In this document: one piece after another, positions 17,800 through 27,852 of the stretch
Layout of the letters: the number at the start of each line of letters is the position of its first letter
Position numbering within the stretch: the stretch's first letter is position 1
NCBI GenBank assembly: GCA_020249775.1
Contig: JADCFA010000025.1
Location: 1-64,000, forward strand
Reading direction: 5' to 3'
DNA length: 64,000 bases
Source: Roseomonas sp.
Lineage (GTDB): Bacteria > Pseudomonadota > Alphaproteobacteria > Acetobacterales > Acetobacteraceae
Program-made: the position numbers and the translations under genes
Notes under the pieces: model-generated
What the model saw: the letters and a program-made list of their open reading frames with translations, nothing else
What the model was told of the DNA's origin: nothing
Database searches by the model: none

Positions 17800-17859
17800 G
17801 CCCCAAGCGGGGCGGCGCATCACCCCTGGCTTGACGCGCCCTGCCAGCGCCCGCACATG
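17800..17859 (+). promoter_or_regulatory. possible promoter region between cyclase and Bug genes
   Basis: TTGACG at 17831-17836 is a good -35 match, and a poor -10 candidate (CACATG) lies 17 bases on at 17854-17859. A GCCCC-aagc-GGGGC hairpin (17800-17813) lies next to the divergent cyclase start. The assignment rests mainly on the -35 box and the divergent arrangement. Confidence 0.35.
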
Positions 17860-17885
17860 CGGCCGAAAGATAAGGAACGCTGCCC

Positions 17886-18836
17886 ATGAAATTGTCTCGC
17901 CGAGCGGTGCTTGCCGCCGCTGCCCTGCCCATGCCTGCCTTGGCTCAGGCGCGCAGCATCCGGCTTGTGGTGCCCTTCGCTGCCGGTGGGGCGGCGGATT
18001 CGGCAGCGCGCACCTTGGCGCCGCGCATGGCGGAACGGCTGGGGGCGACGATTGTGGTGGAAAATCGCACCGGCGCTGGTGGTTCGATTGGCGGCGCTGA
18101 AGTCGCGCGCGCGGCGCCGGATGGTGCGACTCTGCTGTGGGATGCGTCATCGCATATCGTGAACCATGCGCTGCTGCGCGGGCTTGCCTTCGATTACGCC
18201 ACGGCCTTCACGCCGATCAGCATGGCGACCAGCTTCCCGCAGGTGATTGCGGTGAAGGCGGATTTCCCGGCGCGCGACCTCGCGGCCTTTATCGCGGCGG
18301 CCAAGGCGCGCCCCGGCGCCATCAGCATGGGCACGCAGGGCAATGCCACGGCGGGGCATCTGGGCCTCGTGCAATTCACCCGCGCGGCCGGCATTGAGGT
18401 GATCCACGCCCCCTATCGCGGCGGTTCCGATGCGGCGCGCGATTTGGCTGGTGGTAATCTGGATGGCGTTTTCATCACCGCCCTTTCCGCGGGCCCGGTG
18501 GTGGATAGTGGCCGCGCGCGCTTCCTGGCGGTTGCCAGCGCCGCACGCCTAGCCGCGCGGCCGGAGGTACCAACCATCGCCGAAAGTGGCTTCCCCGGCT
18601 TTGACATCAGCGAATGGGTCGGGCTTTTCGCCCCCGCCGGCACCCCTGTCCCCATGATTACCCGCCTGCATGAGGCCCTCGCCGCAAGCCTGGCTGAGCC
18701 TGAAGTACGCGCACGCCTCGCCCAGCTTGGCGCCGTGCCCGTGGGTAACGCGCCCGCCGATTTCACGCGCTTCGTCACCGAAGGCCGCGCCGCCATGACC
18801 GTGCTGGTCCGTGAAGCCAATATCCGTGTCGAATAA
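17886..18836 (+). CDS. tripartite tricarboxylate transporter substrate-binding protein (Bug/TctC)
   Basis: Periplasmic binding protein of the Bug family, which captures carboxylates or other small acids. A signal peptide with Arg-Arg (MKLSRRAVLAAAAL, cleaved after LAQA) leads into the family start RSIRLVVPFAAGGAADSAAR. The loop ENRTGAGGSIGG, APYRGGSDAARDLAGG and DGVFITALSAGPV are also typical. It has no TctA/TctB membrane genes beside it, as is usual for the many orphan Bug genes of this kind. AAGGAA lies eight bases before the ATG. Confidence 0.9.
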   Translation: MKLSRRAVLAAAALPMPALAQARSIRLVVPFAAGGAADSAARTLAPRMAERLGATIVVENRTGAGGSIGGAEVARAAPDGATLLWDASSHIVNHALLRGLAFDYATAFTPISMATSFPQVIAVKADFPARDLAAFIAAAKARPGAISMGTQGNATAGHLGLVQFTRAAGIEVIHAPYRGGSDAARDLAGGNLDGVFITALSAGPVVDSGRARFLAVASAARLAARPEVPTIAESGFPGFDISEWVGLFAPAGTPVPMITRLHEALAASLAEPEVRARLAQLGAVPVGNAPADFTRFVTEGRAAMTVLVREANIRVE

Positions 18837-19266
18837 AAGGGCGATCCTCGCGCTACTGGCGGTGCTTGGCGCCGCCCCCGCCCGCGCGATGGACCCCGAT
18901 ATCATGAGCGTGATCGGCCAGCCGGTGCTGGCCTTGGCGCAGCGCCCGGAAGTGGGCGCGGTATTGCGCCCGGCAAGTGGTGGGCATCGTGGCGTGATCG
19001 CCGAGGCTTTGCGCGAACCCGGCCCCGGCGTTGCCGTACTTGATGGCCAATACCTGCACGGGCATGGCTGCAACCCGGAAGGCTGCCGAGTGCGTGGGAT
19101 TTTCCTCGCCTGGGATTTGAAGGGCGAGAGGATGTTCATGCTGGTAACGGAAGAAGGCCGCGTGCGGCTTTCCATCCCGCCCGACCCGCGCGCCTGGCCG
19201 CGCGAATTGGCCGCACCATTGGCAGGCTTTTCGCCGGCGCTTTCGGAAGCCATTGGCAAGCGCTGA
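18826..19266 (+). CDS. small secreted protein, distantly Ivy-like
   Basis: The GTG at 18826, inside the end of the preceding gene, gives a clean signal peptide (about 20 residues ending APARA) and a 146-residue precursor. The middle reads DGQYLHGHGCNPEGCRVRGIF followed by beta-like segments (MFMLVTEEG). The C-x4-C pair after a 'YL-G' motif is reminiscent of the Ivy lysozyme-inhibitor family, where a C-K-P-H-x-C loop enters the lysozyme active site. The catalytic-site His is not conserved here, so Ivy kinship is only a suggestion. A GTG at 18811 is an alternative start. The gene is probably cotranscribed with the Bug gene. Confidence 0.6.
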   Translation: MSNKRAILALLAVLGAAPARAMDPDIMSVIGQPVLALAQRPEVGAVLRPASGGHRGVIAEALREPGPGVAVLDGQYLHGHGCNPEGCRVRGIFLAWDLKGERMFMLVTEEGRVRLSIPPDPRAWPRELAAPLAGFSPALSEAIGKR

Positions 19267-19269
19267 AAC

Positions 19270-19303
19270 AAAAAAGGCGGCCCCTGATCGGGACCGCCTT
19301 TTT
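19270..19303. terminator. bidirectional intrinsic terminator between secreted protein and rplQ
   Basis: AAAAAAGGCGG and CCGCCTTTTT surround a loop that also pairs partly (CCCC/GGG). This gives a GC stem with A and T tracts on both sides. It separates the rightward secreted-protein gene from the leftward ribosomal block and would terminate both. Confidence 0.85.
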
Positions 19304-19320
19304 CGTGGGGCGAATTACCC

Positions 19321-19743
19321 TCAGCTTTCCGCGCCTTCTTCAGCAACTTCCGGCTTCGGCCCGCTATCCAGGCCCTTGGCACCCGGGTTGCGATCCACCA
19401 ATTCGATCACCGCCATATCGGCTGCATCACCATAGCGCATGCCGGCCTTCAGCACGCGGCAATAGCCGCCCGGCCGCGCCTTGTAGCGCTCAGCGATTTC
19501 GTCGAACAATTTCGCCACCACCGCCTCATCGCGGATCTGCGACAGCGCCTGGCGGCGCGCATGCAGGCCACCGCGCTTGCCGAGCGTGATCATCCGCTCA
19601 ACATAGGGGCGCAATTCCTTGGCCTTGGGCAGAGTGGTCGTGATCTGCTCATGCTTCAGCAAGGAGGTCGCCATATTGCGGAACATCGCCGCACGATGGC
19701 TTGACGTGACATTGAGCTTCCGCCCAGACAATCCGTGACGCAT
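19321..19743 (-). CDS. rplQ: 50S ribosomal protein bL17
   Basis: 140 residues beginning [20 protein letters not shown], the invariant bL17 N-terminus that binds 23S rRNA near the exit tunnel. It is the last gene of the alpha operon, 26 bp after rpoA and immediately before the shared terminator at 19270-19303. The acidic tail after residue 125 (ending EVAEEGAES) is a common alphaproteobacterial extension. Confidence 0.98.
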   Translation of the reverse strand: MRHGLSGRKLNVTSSHRAAMFRNMATSLLKHEQITTTLPKAKELRPYVERMITLGKRGGLHARRQALSQIRDEAVVAKLFDEIAERYKARPGGYCRVLKAGMRYGDAADMAVIELVDRNPGAKGLDSGPKPEVAEEGAES

Positions 19744-19769
19744 CTTTCTTACCCTTCAGAACAAGCCGA

Positions 19770-20789
19770 TCAGAACGGCTCATCTGCCCTTTTCGCCAAA
19801 TCCTCGATATTCTCAGGCGGCCATTCCGGCACCGTCATGCCGAGGCTGAGCCCCATGGTCGCGAGGACTTCCTTGATTTCGTTCAACGACTTGCGCCCGA
19901 AATTGGGCGTGCGCAGCATTTCCTGTTCGGTCTTCTGCACCAGATCGCCGATGTAAACGATATTGTCGTTCTTCAGGCAATTCGCGCTGCGGACGGAGAG
20001 TTCAAGCTCATCCACCTTGCGGAGCAGATTGCGGTTGAACGGCAGATCATCCTGCATTTCCGCACCCAGTTCAGGGCGCGGCTCATCGAAGTTGATCAGG
20101 ATTTGCAGCTGTTCCTGAATGATGCGCGCGGCAACACCCACGGCATCTTCGGGCGCCAGCGTGCCATCTGTTTCGACCGACAGGATCAGCTTGTCATAAT
20201 CCGTGCGCTGGCCAACGCGGGTTGGTTCAACGCGATAGGCAACGCGGCGCACCGGAGAATAGATTGCATCCACCGGAATAAGACCAATCGGCGCATCTTC
20301 CGGACGGTTTTCAGACGCCGGCACATAGCCCTTGCCGGAATCGATGATCAATTCCATCGAAAGCTTCGCGCCATCATCCAGCGTGCAGATCACCAGATCA
20401 GGATTGGCAATCTCGATATCGCCCGAGGTCTGGATCTGCCCGGCGGTGACTTCACCCGGACCGGTCGCCATCAGCGCCAGGCGCTTTTCACCTTCACCCT
20501 GATAGCGCAGCGCAAGCTGCTTCACATTCAGGACGATATCGGTGACGTCTTCGCGCACGCCGGGGATGCTGCTGAATTCATGCAGCACGCCATCAATGCG
20601 AATCGCCTTCACCGCCGCACCCAGCAGCGAGGAAAGCAGCACGCGGCGCAGCGCATTGCCAAGGGTCATGCCGAAGCCACGTTCCAGCGGCTCCAGCACC
20701 AGGGTGGCGCTGCGCAGCGGGTTGATCGTCGGCTCGATATGCTTCTGCGTTTCGATCAGGGAACGCCAGTTGCGGTCAAGCACGTTCAT
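19770..20789 (-). CDS. rpoA: DNA-directed RNA polymerase alpha subunit
   Basis: 339 residues. The N-terminal domain (to about residue 235) carries [22 protein letters not shown] for assembly with beta and beta'. The C-terminal domain (from about 255) carries [20 protein letters not shown] and [17 protein letters not shown] for DNA UP-element and activator contact. It lies between rpsK and rplQ in the conserved alpha operon. Confidence 0.98.
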   Translation of the reverse strand: MNVLDRNWRSLIETQKHIEPTINPLRSATLVLEPLERGFGMTLGNALRRVLLSSLLGAAVKAIRIDGVLHEFSSIPGVREDVTDIVLNVKQLALRYQGEGEKRLALMATGPGEVTAGQIQTSGDIEIANPDLVICTLDDGAKLSMELIIDSGKGYVPASENRPEDAPIGLIPVDAIYSPVRRVAYRVEPTRVGQRTDYDKLILSVETDGTLAPEDAVGVAARIIQEQLQILINFDEPRPELGAEMQDDLPFNRNLLRKVDELELSVRSANCLKNDNIVYIGDLVQKTEQEMLRTPNFGRKSLNEIKEVLATMGLSLGMTVPEWPPENIEDLAKRADEPF

Positions 20790-20831
20790 GTCTCTCCTAT
20801 CGGGCTGCGGCGGTCAGGCTTGGCGCGCGTA

Positions 20832-21239
20832 TCAGACGCGGCGGCGCTTGCGCGGGCGGCAACCGTTATGGGGAATGGGGGTCACATCGCGAATGGCGGT
20901 AACCTGAAAGCCAACGGCCTGCAGGGCACGCAGTGCGGATTCGCGGCCCGAACCAGGGCCGCTCACCATAATATCCAGCACTTCCATCCCATGTTCACGC
21001 GCCTTGCGGCCGGCGTCTTCAGCGGCAACCTGAGCCGCGTAAGGGGTAGATTTGCGGCTGCCCTTGAAGCCCTGCGCGCCGGCGGAGGACCAGGCAATTG
21101 CATTGCCCTGCGCATCCGTGATGGTCACGATGGTATTATTGAAGGTGGACAGCACATGCGCCACGCCAGAAGAAATGTTCTTCCGTTCCTTGCGCTTCAC
21201 AGGGCCACGAGCGGCACCGCCGCGGGGTTCACGAGCCAT
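20832..21239 (-). CDS. rpsK: 30S ribosomal protein uS11
   Basis: 135 residues with the uS11 core [20 protein letters not shown] and the strongly conserved end [18 protein letters not shown], which contacts 16S rRNA in the platform. The N-terminus is a short basic extension. It starts one base after the rpsM stop. Confidence 0.98.
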   Translation of the reverse strand: MAREPRGGAARGPVKRKERKNISSGVAHVLSTFNNTIVTITDAQGNAIAWSSAGAQGFKGSRKSTPYAAQVAAEDAGRKAREHGMEVLDIMVSGPGSGRESALRALQAVGFQVTAIRDVTPIPHNGCRPRKRRRV

Positions 21240-21240
21240 C

Positions 21241-21618
21241 TTACTTCGTCACCTTCTTCTTGCCGGCGATAGCAACCGCCTTGCCCTTACGCGTGCGCGC
21301 ATTCGTATGGGTGCGCTGGCCGCGCACCGGCAGGCCCTTGCGGTGGCGCAGCCCACGATAGGAACCAAGATCCATCAGGCGCTTGATATTCATCGCCTGC
21401 TCACGCCGCAAATCGCCTTCCACGCGGTATTCGCGGTCAATCAATTCGCGGATGCGCATGATTTCATCATCGGTCAGCTGATTCACACGGCGTTCGGCCG
21501 GGATGCTCAACTGATCGCAGATGACCTTCGCGTTCTGCGGGCCAATGCCATAGATATAGCGAAGCGAGACCAGGACTCGCTTATTGGTCGGAATATTCAC
21601 GCCGGCGATGCGCGCCAC
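21241..21618 (-). CDS. rpsM: 30S ribosomal protein uS13
   Basis: 125 residues starting [20 protein letters not shown], with the helix-turn [19 protein letters not shown] and a basic tail that reaches the P-site tRNA. It heads the rpsM-rpsK-rpoA-rplQ group. The 154-bp spacer from adk, with a promoter-like pair inside the adk end, suggests it can be transcribed independently. Confidence 0.98.
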   Translation of the reverse strand: MARIAGVNIPTNKRVLVSLRYIYGIGPQNAKVICDQLSIPAERRVNQLTDDEIMRIRELIDREYRVEGDLRREQAMNIKRLMDLGSYRGLRHRKGLPVRGQRTHTNARTRKGKAVAIAGKKKVTK

Positions 21619-21747
21619 AGTGCCTCTCCTGGGGCCGAGCCCCCCGATACCGCCGCGGTAGCCCTTGGGGCCCAGCCGGCGGAGTGTTCCGAATGATTTT
21701 GCAACGACAAAGAGCGGCCGGAGTTGCCCCCCGCCGCGGGAGCACGG

Positions 21748-21776
21748 GGATTAACCCCAGCGCCCTTCCCCGTCAA
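21748..21776 (-). promoter_or_regulatory. candidate promoter for rpsM-rpsK-rpoA-rplQ
   Basis: Read leftward, TTGACG (21776-21771) and TAATCC (21753-21748) are separated by exactly 17 bases. The -35 box overlaps the last codons of adk, and the start of rpsM is about 130 bases downstream. The spacing and -35 match are good and the -10 is acceptable. Confidence 0.5.
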
Positions 21777-22426
21777 GCCTTTCCTGACAAAATTTCGCCG
21801 ATCTGGCGCGCGACTTCCGCCATGGAAGCCATGCCGTCAACGGCCTTCAACTTTCCTTGCCCCGCATAATAGGGAAGCAAGGGCGCAGTCTGGCGATGAT
21901 AGGCTTCAAGCCGTGCCGCCACGGTTTCCGCCTTGTCATCCGCCCGGCGGGAAAATTCGGTCCCGCCGCAGCTATCGCAAATGCCAGCCTTCGCCGGTTG
22001 CTTGAAACTATCATGATAGCCCGCACCGCATTTGGCGCAGCTAAACCGGCCAGAGATGCGTTCCACCAAAGCGCCATCATCCACCTTAAGTTCGATCACA
22101 TGATCAAGCTTAAGGCCGCTTTCCTTCAGCATGGCATCCAGCGCAGCCGCCTGGGGGGCAGTACGCGGGAACCCATCCAGGATGAACCCCTTGGCGCAGT
22201 CAGGGCGCGCTACGCGCGCCTTGAGCATGGCCGTGATCACCTCATCCGGGACCAGTTCGCCCCGCTCCATAATGCCCTTTGCCTTTAGGCCGATCTCGCT
22301 GCCGGATTTCACCTCGGCGCGCAGCATGTCACCGGTGGAAATCTGCGCAATGCCGAATTTCTCTTCCAGCATCTTGGCCTGAGTGCCCTTGCCCGCACCA
22401 GGCGGGCCGAGAAGAATGAGGTTCAT
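21773..22426 (-). CDS. adk: adenylate kinase, zinc-lid type
   Basis: Converts ATP + AMP to 2 ADP. The P-loop is [10 protein letters not shown] at residues 7-16, the AMP site has [10 protein letters not shown], and the LID holds two Cys pairs (CAKCGAGYH and CDSCGG), so it is the long, zinc-binding form. The ATG at 22426 is chosen because GGAGG lies eight bases upstream and it gives the normal [10 protein letters not shown] start (217 residues). It follows secY by 14 bp, the standard secY-adk order. Confidence 0.97.
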   Translation of the reverse strand: MNLILLGPPGAGKGTQAKMLEEKFGIAQISTGDMLRAEVKSGSEIGLKAKGIMERGELVPDEVITAMLKARVARPDCAKGFILDGFPRTAPQAAALDAMLKESGLKLDHVIELKVDDGALVERISGRFSCAKCGAGYHDSFKQPAKAGICDSCGGTEFSRRADDKAETVAARLEAYHRQTAPLLPYYAGQGKLKAVDGMASMAEVARQIGEILSGKA

Positions 22427-22440
22427 CCGAACGCCTCCGT

Positions 22441-23796
22441 TCAACGCCCGCGCGGCTGCCCACGGCCGCCAAGACGCGCTTTCTTGATCAGACCTTCATA
22501 TTGATGGGCAAAGAGATGCGACTGCACCTGCGCCACCGTATCCATGGTCACTGACACGATGATCAGCAGCGATGTGCCACCGAAATAAAACGGCACGCCA
22601 TATTGGCTGATCAGAATTTCAGGAATGATGCAGACCAGGCAAAGATAAGCCGCACCCAGAACCGTAAGCCGCGTCAGCACACGATCAAGATAGTCTGACG
22701 TATTCTGCCCCGGCCTGATCCCCGGAATGAAGCCGCCATATTTCTTGAGGTTATCCGCCGTTTCGGTCGGGTTGAAGACAATCGCCGTATAGAAAAAGGC
22801 GAAGAAGATGATCATCGCCATATACAGGATCATATAGGCAGGCCGCCCATGGGCGAGCATGGCGGTCAGCGTCTGCAGCCACCCATCCGCCATATCCTGC
22901 GAAAAGCCCGCCACGGTCGCCGGCAGCAACAATAGCGATGACGCGAAGATCGGTGGAATCACGCCTGCGGTATTGAGCTTCAGCGGCAAATGCGATGCTT
23001 CGCCGCCAAACATGCGATTGCCCACCTGGCGCTTTGGATATTGCACCGGGATGCGCCGCTGCGCGCGTTCAATGAACACCACAAAGGCGATAACAAGAAG
23101 CGCAATGATCAGGAAGGCGATGATGAAAATCGTAGAAAGCGCGCCAGTGCGGCCCAATTCCAGGGTGCTGATCAGGGCTGATGGCAGATTCGCCACAATG
23201 CCCGCGAAAATGATCAGGCTGATGCCATTGCCCACACCGCGCGCCGTAATCTGCTCACCCAGCCACATCAGGAACATGGTGCCGCCAACCAGCGTGATCA
23301 CGCAGGAAAGCCGGAAGAAGATCCCCGGATCGTAAACCGCTGCGCCAAATTGGCCGCGCATGGATTCAAGCCCGATTGCAATGCCATAGGCCTGGAAGAT
23401 CGCAATCGCGACCGTGAGATAGCGCGTATATTGGTTAAGCTTCTTCCGCCCCGATTCGCCTTCCTTCTTCAGCGCTTCCCAGGCGGGGATCGCAGCGGTC
23501 ATCAACTGTACGATGATGCTCGCGCTGATATAGGGCATGATGTTCAGCGCAAAGACAGTCATGCGCCCAAGCGCACCGCCCGAGAACATGTCGAACATGC
23601 CAAGAATGCCGCCGCCATGCTGGGCGAGAATCTCGCCCATCACCGCCGCATCCACGCCAGGGACGGGGATATAAGTTCCGATACGATAGACAATCAGCGC
23701 GCCAAGCGTGAACCAAATACGCTTCTTGAGCTCGGTCGCCTTGGAGAGCACGCCGAGGTTCAGATTGGACATCGCCTGTTCCATGGCAGACGCCAT
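22441..23796 (-). CDS. secY: preprotein translocase subunit SecY
   Basis: Channel-forming subunit of SecYEG. About 451 residues with ten membrane segments, the plug region after YIPVPGVD, the cytoplasmic loop [12 protein letters not shown] needed for SecA/ribosome docking, and [24 protein letters not shown]. The ATG at 23796 is preferred because GGAG lies seven bases before it; an ATG six bases earlier is too close to the same site. It is preceded by a 180-bp spacer with a hairpin. Confidence 0.97.
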   Translation of the reverse strand: MASAMEQAMSNLNLGVLSKATELKKRIWFTLGALIVYRIGTYIPVPGVDAAVMGEILAQHGGGILGMFDMFSGGALGRMTVFALNIMPYISASIIVQLMTAAIPAWEALKKEGESGRKKLNQYTRYLTVAIAIFQAYGIAIGLESMRGQFGAAVYDPGIFFRLSCVITLVGGTMFLMWLGEQITARGVGNGISLIIFAGIVANLPSALISTLELGRTGALSTIFIIAFLIIALLVIAFVVFIERAQRRIPVQYPKRQVGNRMFGGEASHLPLKLNTAGVIPPIFASSLLLLPATVAGFSQDMADGWLQTLTAMLAHGRPAYMILYMAMIIFFAFFYTAIVFNPTETADNLKKYGGFIPGIRPGQNTSDYLDRVLTRLTVLGAAYLCLVCIIPEILISQYGVPFYFGGTSLLIIVSVTMDTVAQVQSHLFAHQYEGLIKKARLGGRGQPRGR

Positions 23797-23857
23797 GCGC
23801 ATTCTCCCGAGCCTGCCGAGCGCCCTTAACCCGCGCCCCTGCCTTCAAAGCCTATGT

Positions 23858-23892
23858 GGCGTGGGTATTGCGCTTAACAAGCGCGCCACGCC
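23858..23892 (-). promoter_or_regulatory. two-tier hairpin in rplO-secY spacer
   Basis: Outer arms GGCGTG (23858-23863) and CACGCC (23887-23892) enclose a perfect inner stem GCGCTT-aac-AAGCGC (23870-23884). There is no U tract, so it is more likely an mRNA-processing or regulatory structure than a terminator. It sits in the longest gap of the spc operon. Confidence 0.45.
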
Positions 23893-23976
23893 CGAATGAA
23901 AGCGGCGCCCGAGTAACCCCGCGCGCCGCCAAGAATCTTACCGCATCGCGATCAGGCGGCGCGGTGACGACAAGTC

Positions 23977-24465
23977 TCAACCAGCCTCAGCGGGCGCGGC
24001 TGGCGCGGTGACGGTCACGCTGCCCCCCGCTGCCTCCACCGCGGCAATCGCTGCCGCAGAGGCGCCAGAGACGGAAACTCGCACCGCCCGCTTGATCTCA
24101 CCCTTGCCGAGCAAGCGCACGCCAATGAATTTGGAACTGGACCGGACAACACCCGCCGCGCGCAGCGCCGCTTCATCCAAATCCTGCCCCGCCGGCAGAC
24201 GGCCCGCTTCAATCGCCGCATCAAGCGTGCCGATATTCAGCGTGGCGTAGAGCTTGCGGAAATTATTGACGAAGCCGCGCTTCGGCAGGCGCCGATAAAT
24301 CGGCAACTGCCCGCCTTCAAACCCGTTCAGCGAAACGCCAGTGCGCGCCTTCTGACCCTTCACGCCACGGCCGCCGGTCTTGCCCTTGCCAGAGCCAATG
24401 CCACGGCCAATGCGCTTGAACTTCGGGCGCGCGCCCGCGTTGTCGCGGATTTCATTCAACTTCAT
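23977..24465 (-). CDS. rplO: 50S ribosomal protein uL15
   Basis: 162 residues starting [20 protein letters not shown], with the Gly-rich RNA-binding arm [22 protein letters not shown] minus its ends, and [17 protein letters not shown]. The C-terminal 30 residues are Ala-rich and variable. It starts three bases after rpmD. Confidence 0.98.
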   Translation of the reverse strand: MKLNEIRDNAGARPKFKRIGRGIGSGKGKTGGRGVKGQKARTGVSLNGFEGGQLPIYRRLPKRGFVNNFRKLYATLNIGTLDAAIEAGRLPAGQDLDEAALRAAGVVRSSSKFIGVRLLGKGEIKRAVRVSVSGASAAAIAAVEAAGGSVTVTAPAAPAEAG

Positions 24466-24468
24466 GAC

Positions 24469-24654
24469 TTAATCCTCCACCTTCACCAGGTGGGCGACCT
24501 TGCGAATCATGCCACGCACCGCGGGCGTGTCTTCAAGTTCACGCGTGCGGTGGCGCTTGTTCAGACCAAGGCCGATCAGGGTTTCCTTCTGGCCGGGCTT
24601 CCGCCCGATCGGCGACCCAAGCTGGGTCACCTTCACTGTCTTTTTCTCAGCCAT
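24469..24654 (-). CDS. rpmD: 50S ribosomal protein uL30
   Basis: 61 residues from the ATG at 24654: [18 protein letters not shown], then [20 protein letters not shown], the typical bacterial uL30. Its start overlaps the 3' end of rpsE by eight bases, so translation is probably coupled. Confidence 0.97.
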   Translation of the reverse strand: MAEKKTVKVTQLGSPIGRKPGQKETLIGLGLNKRHRTRELEDTPAVRGMIRKVAHLVKVED

Positions 24655-25279
24655 TCGCGGCCTCCTGCGCCTCAGGGGCGGCTTCCTTCCGCGGACCGAG
24701 GATTTCAGCAACCTTCTTGCCACGACGCGACGCAACAGCACGCGGGCTGGTGCAGCGCTGCAGCGCGGCGAAAGTGGCCTTCACCATGTTATGCGGATTG
24801 GCGGAACCCGTGCACTTGGCAACAACATCACCCATGCCGAGTGTTTCAAACACGGCGCGCATCGGGCCACCGGCAATGATGCCCGTGCCCGCCGGCGCTG
24901 CACGCAAAATCACGCGACCAGCGCCGAATTCACCCACCACATCATGATGCAGTGTGCGACCTTCACGCATCGGCACGCGGATCATACCGCGCTTGGCGCG
25001 TTCCGTTGCCTTGCGGATCGCTTCCGGCACTTCACGCGCCTTGCCAGCGCCCCAGCCAACGCGCCCCTTTTCGTCACCCACAACAACCAATGCCGCGAAG
25101 CTGAAGCGACGACCACCCTTTACCACCTTCGCCACGCGATTGATGGTAACCAGCTTGTCCTTCAGCTCATCGCCTTCCTGACGCTCCGCGCGCGGTTCGC
25201 GCTCACGCTCACGGCCACCGCGACGGCGGCGTTCACCGCCCTCACCGCCTTCGCCACCGCCCCTAGGTTCACGTGCCAT
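24647..25279 (-). CDS. rpsE: 30S ribosomal protein uS5
   Basis: 210 residues from the ATG at 25279. A disordered Gly/Arg/Glu-rich N-terminal extension (about residues 5-36) precedes the standard uS5 core: [19 protein letters not shown], the double-stranded RNA-binding part, then [18 protein letters not shown]. The extension is longer than in enterobacteria but common in alphaproteobacteria. It helps decoding fidelity and mRNA unwinding at the entry site. Confidence 0.97.
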   Translation of the reverse strand: MAREPRGGGEGGEGGERRRRGGREREREPRAERQEGDELKDKLVTINRVAKVVKGGRRFSFAALVVVGDEKGRVGWGAGKAREVPEAIRKATERAKRGMIRVPMREGRTLHHDVVGEFGAGRVILRAAPAGTGIIAGGPMRAVFETLGMGDVVAKCTGSANPHNMVKATFAALQRCTSPRAVASRRGKKVAEILGPRKEAAPEAQEAANG

Positions 25280-25292
25280 CTTGTTCAATCCT

Positions 25293-25655
25293 TCAGAACG
25301 ACAGCCCGCCCTCGCGGGCGCCGTCCGCGAGCGCCTTGACGCGCCCGTGATAAAGATAAGGTCCGCGATCAAAGACCACCGCTGTCACACCCGCCGCCAT
25401 GGCACGTTCGGCAATCAATTTGCCGACCGCCGTCGCGGCTTCGGTATCAGCGCCAGTCTTCAAGGCTTCACGCATGGTCTTCTCAAGTGAAGATGCAGCA
25501 GCGACCGTGCGGCCCTGCGCGTCATCAATGACCTGCGCATAAATATGCTTGCCGGAGCGGAAGATGGAAAGGCGCGGACGCCCACCAGACTTCATCCGGA
25601 TCTGATAACGGAGACGACGCTTGCGCCGTTCCTGAAGATCGAGCTTGCTGGCCAT
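25293..25655 (-). CDS. rplR: 50S ribosomal protein uL18
   Basis: 120 residues with the basic N-terminus [20 protein letters not shown], which binds 5S rRNA, and the end [21 protein letters not shown]. The start ATG shares one base with the rplF stop (TAATG). Confidence 0.98.
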   Translation of the reverse strand: MASKLDLQERRKRRLRYQIRMKSGGRPRLSIFRSGKHIYAQVIDDAQGRTVAAASSLEKTMREALKTGADTEAATAVGKLIAERAMAAGVTAVVFDRGPYLYHGRVKALADGAREGGLSF

Positions 25656-26188
25656 TACTTCTTCTTCCCCTCCTTCCGGAGGATCTGCTCATTCTCGTAT
25701 TTCACGCCCTTGCCCTTGTAAGGCTCCGGCCCGCGATAGGCGCGGATTTCGGCGGCAACCTGGCCCACCTGGCGCTTGTCAGACCCTTCAACCTTGATCG
25801 CCGTTGGGCGTTCGCAGGTGATCTTGATGCCAGACGGGATCGGGTAGCGGATTTCGTGGCTATAGCCGAGGTTCAGGACAAGGTCCTTGCCCTGCACCGC
25901 GGCGCGATAACCCGTGCCGTTGATTTCCATGGACTTCACGAAGCCCGTGGAAACACCCGTCACCATGCTGTTGATCAGGCTGCGCGTGGTGCCCCACATG
26001 GTGCGCGCCCGGCGGTCTTCACGGCGCGGTTTCACCGCCACCTGCTGACCGCTGATTTCCACATCCACTTCATCTGTCAGGTCAAGCTTCAATTCACCAA
26101 GCTTGCCCTTCGCGATCAGCGTGCGGCCCGAAAGCGCAAGCTGTACGCCCGCTGGCACCTGAACCGGATATTTTCCGACGCGAGACAT
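25655..26188 (-). CDS. rplF: 50S ribosomal protein uL6
   Basis: 177 residues starting [16 protein letters not shown] from the ATG at 26188, which has GGAGGG eight bases upstream; an in-frame TTG six bases earlier is rejected. The two related half-domains are visible, and [16 protein letters not shown] near the end binds 23S rRNA by the sarcin-ricin loop. Confidence 0.97.
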   Translation of the reverse strand: MSRVGKYPVQVPAGVQLALSGRTLIAKGKLGELKLDLTDEVDVEISGQQVAVKPRREDRRARTMWGTTRSLINSMVTGVSTGFVKSMEINGTGYRAAVQGKDLVLNLGYSHEIRYPIPSGIKITCERPTAIKVEGSDKRQVGQVAAEIRAYRGPEPYKGKGVKYENEQILRKEGKKK

Positions 26189-26202
26189 TGCCAAACCCTC
26201 CG

Positions 26203-26601
26203 TCAGAATACGCGGCAGAGAACCTCGCCGCCGACATTGGCAGCGCGGGCCTCATTTTCGCTCATCACGCCACGCGGCGTGGAAAGGATAGACATGCCAA
26301 GCCCGTTGTAGAACTTGGGCAGCTCAGCGATCTTCGAATAGACGCGACGGCCAGGCTTCGACACGCGCGTGATTTCGCGTATGGCGGGCTCACCTTCGGA
26401 ATACTTCAATTCGATATCAATGAACTTCACGCCGGGGCGGAGTTCTTCGGTGCGCCAGGCGCGAATGAAACCTTCACGCTTCAGCACATCAAGCACATTC
26501 TCACGCAGCTTGGACGCCGGCGCCTTGCACCGGGTCTGGCGCGCGGATTGCGCATTGCGGATGCGGGTGAGCAGATCGCCCAGCGGATCGGACATGGACA
26601 T
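26203..26601 (-). CDS. rpsH: 30S ribosomal protein uS8
   Basis: 132 residues: [18 protein letters not shown] at the start and [20 protein letters not shown] minus its ends near the C-terminus, the 16S helix 21 binding region. AAGGAAG lies six bases before the ATG at 26601. In E. coli uS8 represses its own operon by binding the mRNA near rplE. Confidence 0.98.
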   Translation of the reverse strand: MSMSDPLGDLLTRIRNAQSARQTRCKAPASKLRENVLDVLKREGFIRAWRTEELRPGVKFIDIELKYSEGEPAIREITRVSKPGRRVYSKIAELPKFYNGLGMSILSTPRGVMSENEARAANVGGEVLCRVF

Positions 26602-26612
26602 GCCGGGCTTCC

Positions 26613-26918
26613 TTACCAGCTTGCCTTCACGACGCCCGGAATCTGACCCTGATTGGCCAAATCGCGGAACGCGTTACGGCATAGCTTGAATTTGCGATAA
26701 TTGCCGCGCGGCCGCCCTGTCAATTCGCAACGAAGACGCACGCGATTCTTGGCGCCATTGCGGGGCAATTGCGCCAGTTTCAACGTCGCTTCAAAGCGAT
26801 CTTCCATTGGCAGCTCACGATTCATCACCGCAGCCTTCAACGCAGCGCGCTTGGCGGAATGCAGCTTCGAAAGCCGCTCCCGGCGCTTGTTCTTTTCAAC
26901 AGACGATGTCTTAGCCAT
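26613..26918 (-). CDS. rpsN: 30S ribosomal protein uS14
   Basis: 101 residues, the longer zinc-free type of uS14: it lacks the two C-x2-C pairs and has the insertion [19 protein letters not shown]. The C-terminal [20 protein letters not shown] is the conserved rRNA-binding end. Confidence 0.97.
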   Translation of the reverse strand: MAKTSSVEKNKRRERLSKLHSAKRAALKAAVMNRELPMEDRFEATLKLAQLPRNGAKNRVRLRCELTGRPRGNYRKFKLCRNAFRDLANQGQIPGVVKASW

Positions 26919-26939
26919 ACGTCATAACCCTCCGGAACC

Positions 26940-26962
26940 TGCCGGGCTAACCCGGCGGTTTT
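26940..26962 (-). promoter_or_regulatory. hairpin in rplE-rpsN spacer
   Basis: GCCGGG and CCCGGC form a short perfect stem around a ttag-type loop in the 53-bp gap between rplE and rpsN, the second-longest gap of the spc operon. It is not followed by a U tract. It may be an RNA structure affecting downstream translation; the evidence is the inverted repeat only. Confidence 0.3.
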
Positions 26963-26971
26963 CCAAAAAAC

Positions 26972-27532
26972 TCAGTTCTGGAAAGGAAGCTGGAACGCCT
27001 TAAGCAGCGCCTTCGCTTCCTTGTCGGTCTTCGCCGTGGTGACGAAAACAATATCCATGCCGCGCACCGTATCCACCTTGTCGTAGATGATTTCGGGGAA
27101 CACGATCTGCTCCTTCAGGCCAAGGGCATAATTACCCCGACCATCAAAGCCGCGATTGCCGGGAATGCCACGAAAATCGCGCACGCGCGGCAGCGCAATG
27201 GTCACCAGACGATCAAGGAACTCATACATGCGCTCCTTGCGCAGCGTGACCTTGCAGCCAATCGCCTGGCCTTCACGGATCTTGAAGCCCGCAATCGCCT
27301 TCTTTGCCTTGGTCTTCACCGGCTTCTGGCCCGAAATCAGGGTCAGATCGGCCACCGCGGCATCAAGCTTTTTCTGGTCGCCAGCGGCTTCGCCGACGCC
27401 CATATTGATCACGATCTTCTCAAGCTTCGGCACTTCCATTGGATTCGTATAGCCGAATTCCTCCGAAAGCTGCTTGCGCACCACGTTATCGTAGTGCTGG
27501 CGCAGCCGGGGCTGTTCCTTCACGTCGCTCAT
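26972..27532 (-). CDS. rplE: 50S ribosomal protein uL5
   Basis: 186 residues with the uL5 motifs [36 protein letters not shown] and [18 protein letters not shown]. It binds 5S rRNA and contacts uS13 across the subunit bridge. Its ATG overlaps the rplX stop (ATGA). Confidence 0.98.
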   Translation of the reverse strand: MSDVKEQPRLRQHYDNVVRKQLSEEFGYTNPMEVPKLEKIVINMGVGEAAGDQKKLDAAVADLTLISGQKPVKTKAKKAIAGFKIREGQAIGCKVTLRKERMYEFLDRLVTIALPRVRDFRGIPGNRGFDGRGNYALGLKEQIVFPEIIYDKVDTVRGMDIVFVTTAKTDKEAKALLKAFQLPFQN

Positions 27533-27849
27533 GCGTCAAGCACCTCGCCGGAGGCGCGCGCCACCCGGACCTTCTTGCCATCTTCCAGCATCTTAAAGCC
27601 AACGCGGGTCGGCTTGCCGGACTTTGGATCAATCAGCGACAGATTCGAAAGATGAATCGGCGCTTCCTTTTCATTGATCCCGCCAGGATTGCCAATGCCG
27701 GTTGCCTTCTGATGACGCTTCACCAGATTGATGCCCTGCACCAGCGCACGATCTTCGGTCGGCATCACGCGGATCACTTCGCCCTGGCGGCCCTTGTCAC
27801 GGCCGGTAAGGACCTGAACGCGGTCGCCCTTCCTGATCTTCTGAGCCAT
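27529..27849 (-). CDS. rplX: 50S ribosomal protein uL24
   Basis: 106 residues: [19 protein letters not shown], the KOW-type motif that initiates 50S assembly, followed by [20 protein letters not shown]. Overlaps rplE by four bases and follows rplN by three. Confidence 0.98.
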   Translation of the reverse strand: MAQKIRKGDRVQVLTGRDKGRQGEVIRVMPTEDRALVQGINLVKRHQKATGIGNPGGINEKEAPIHLSNLSLIDPKSGKPTRVGFKMLEDGKKVRVARASGEVLDA

Positions 27850-27852
27850 GGC

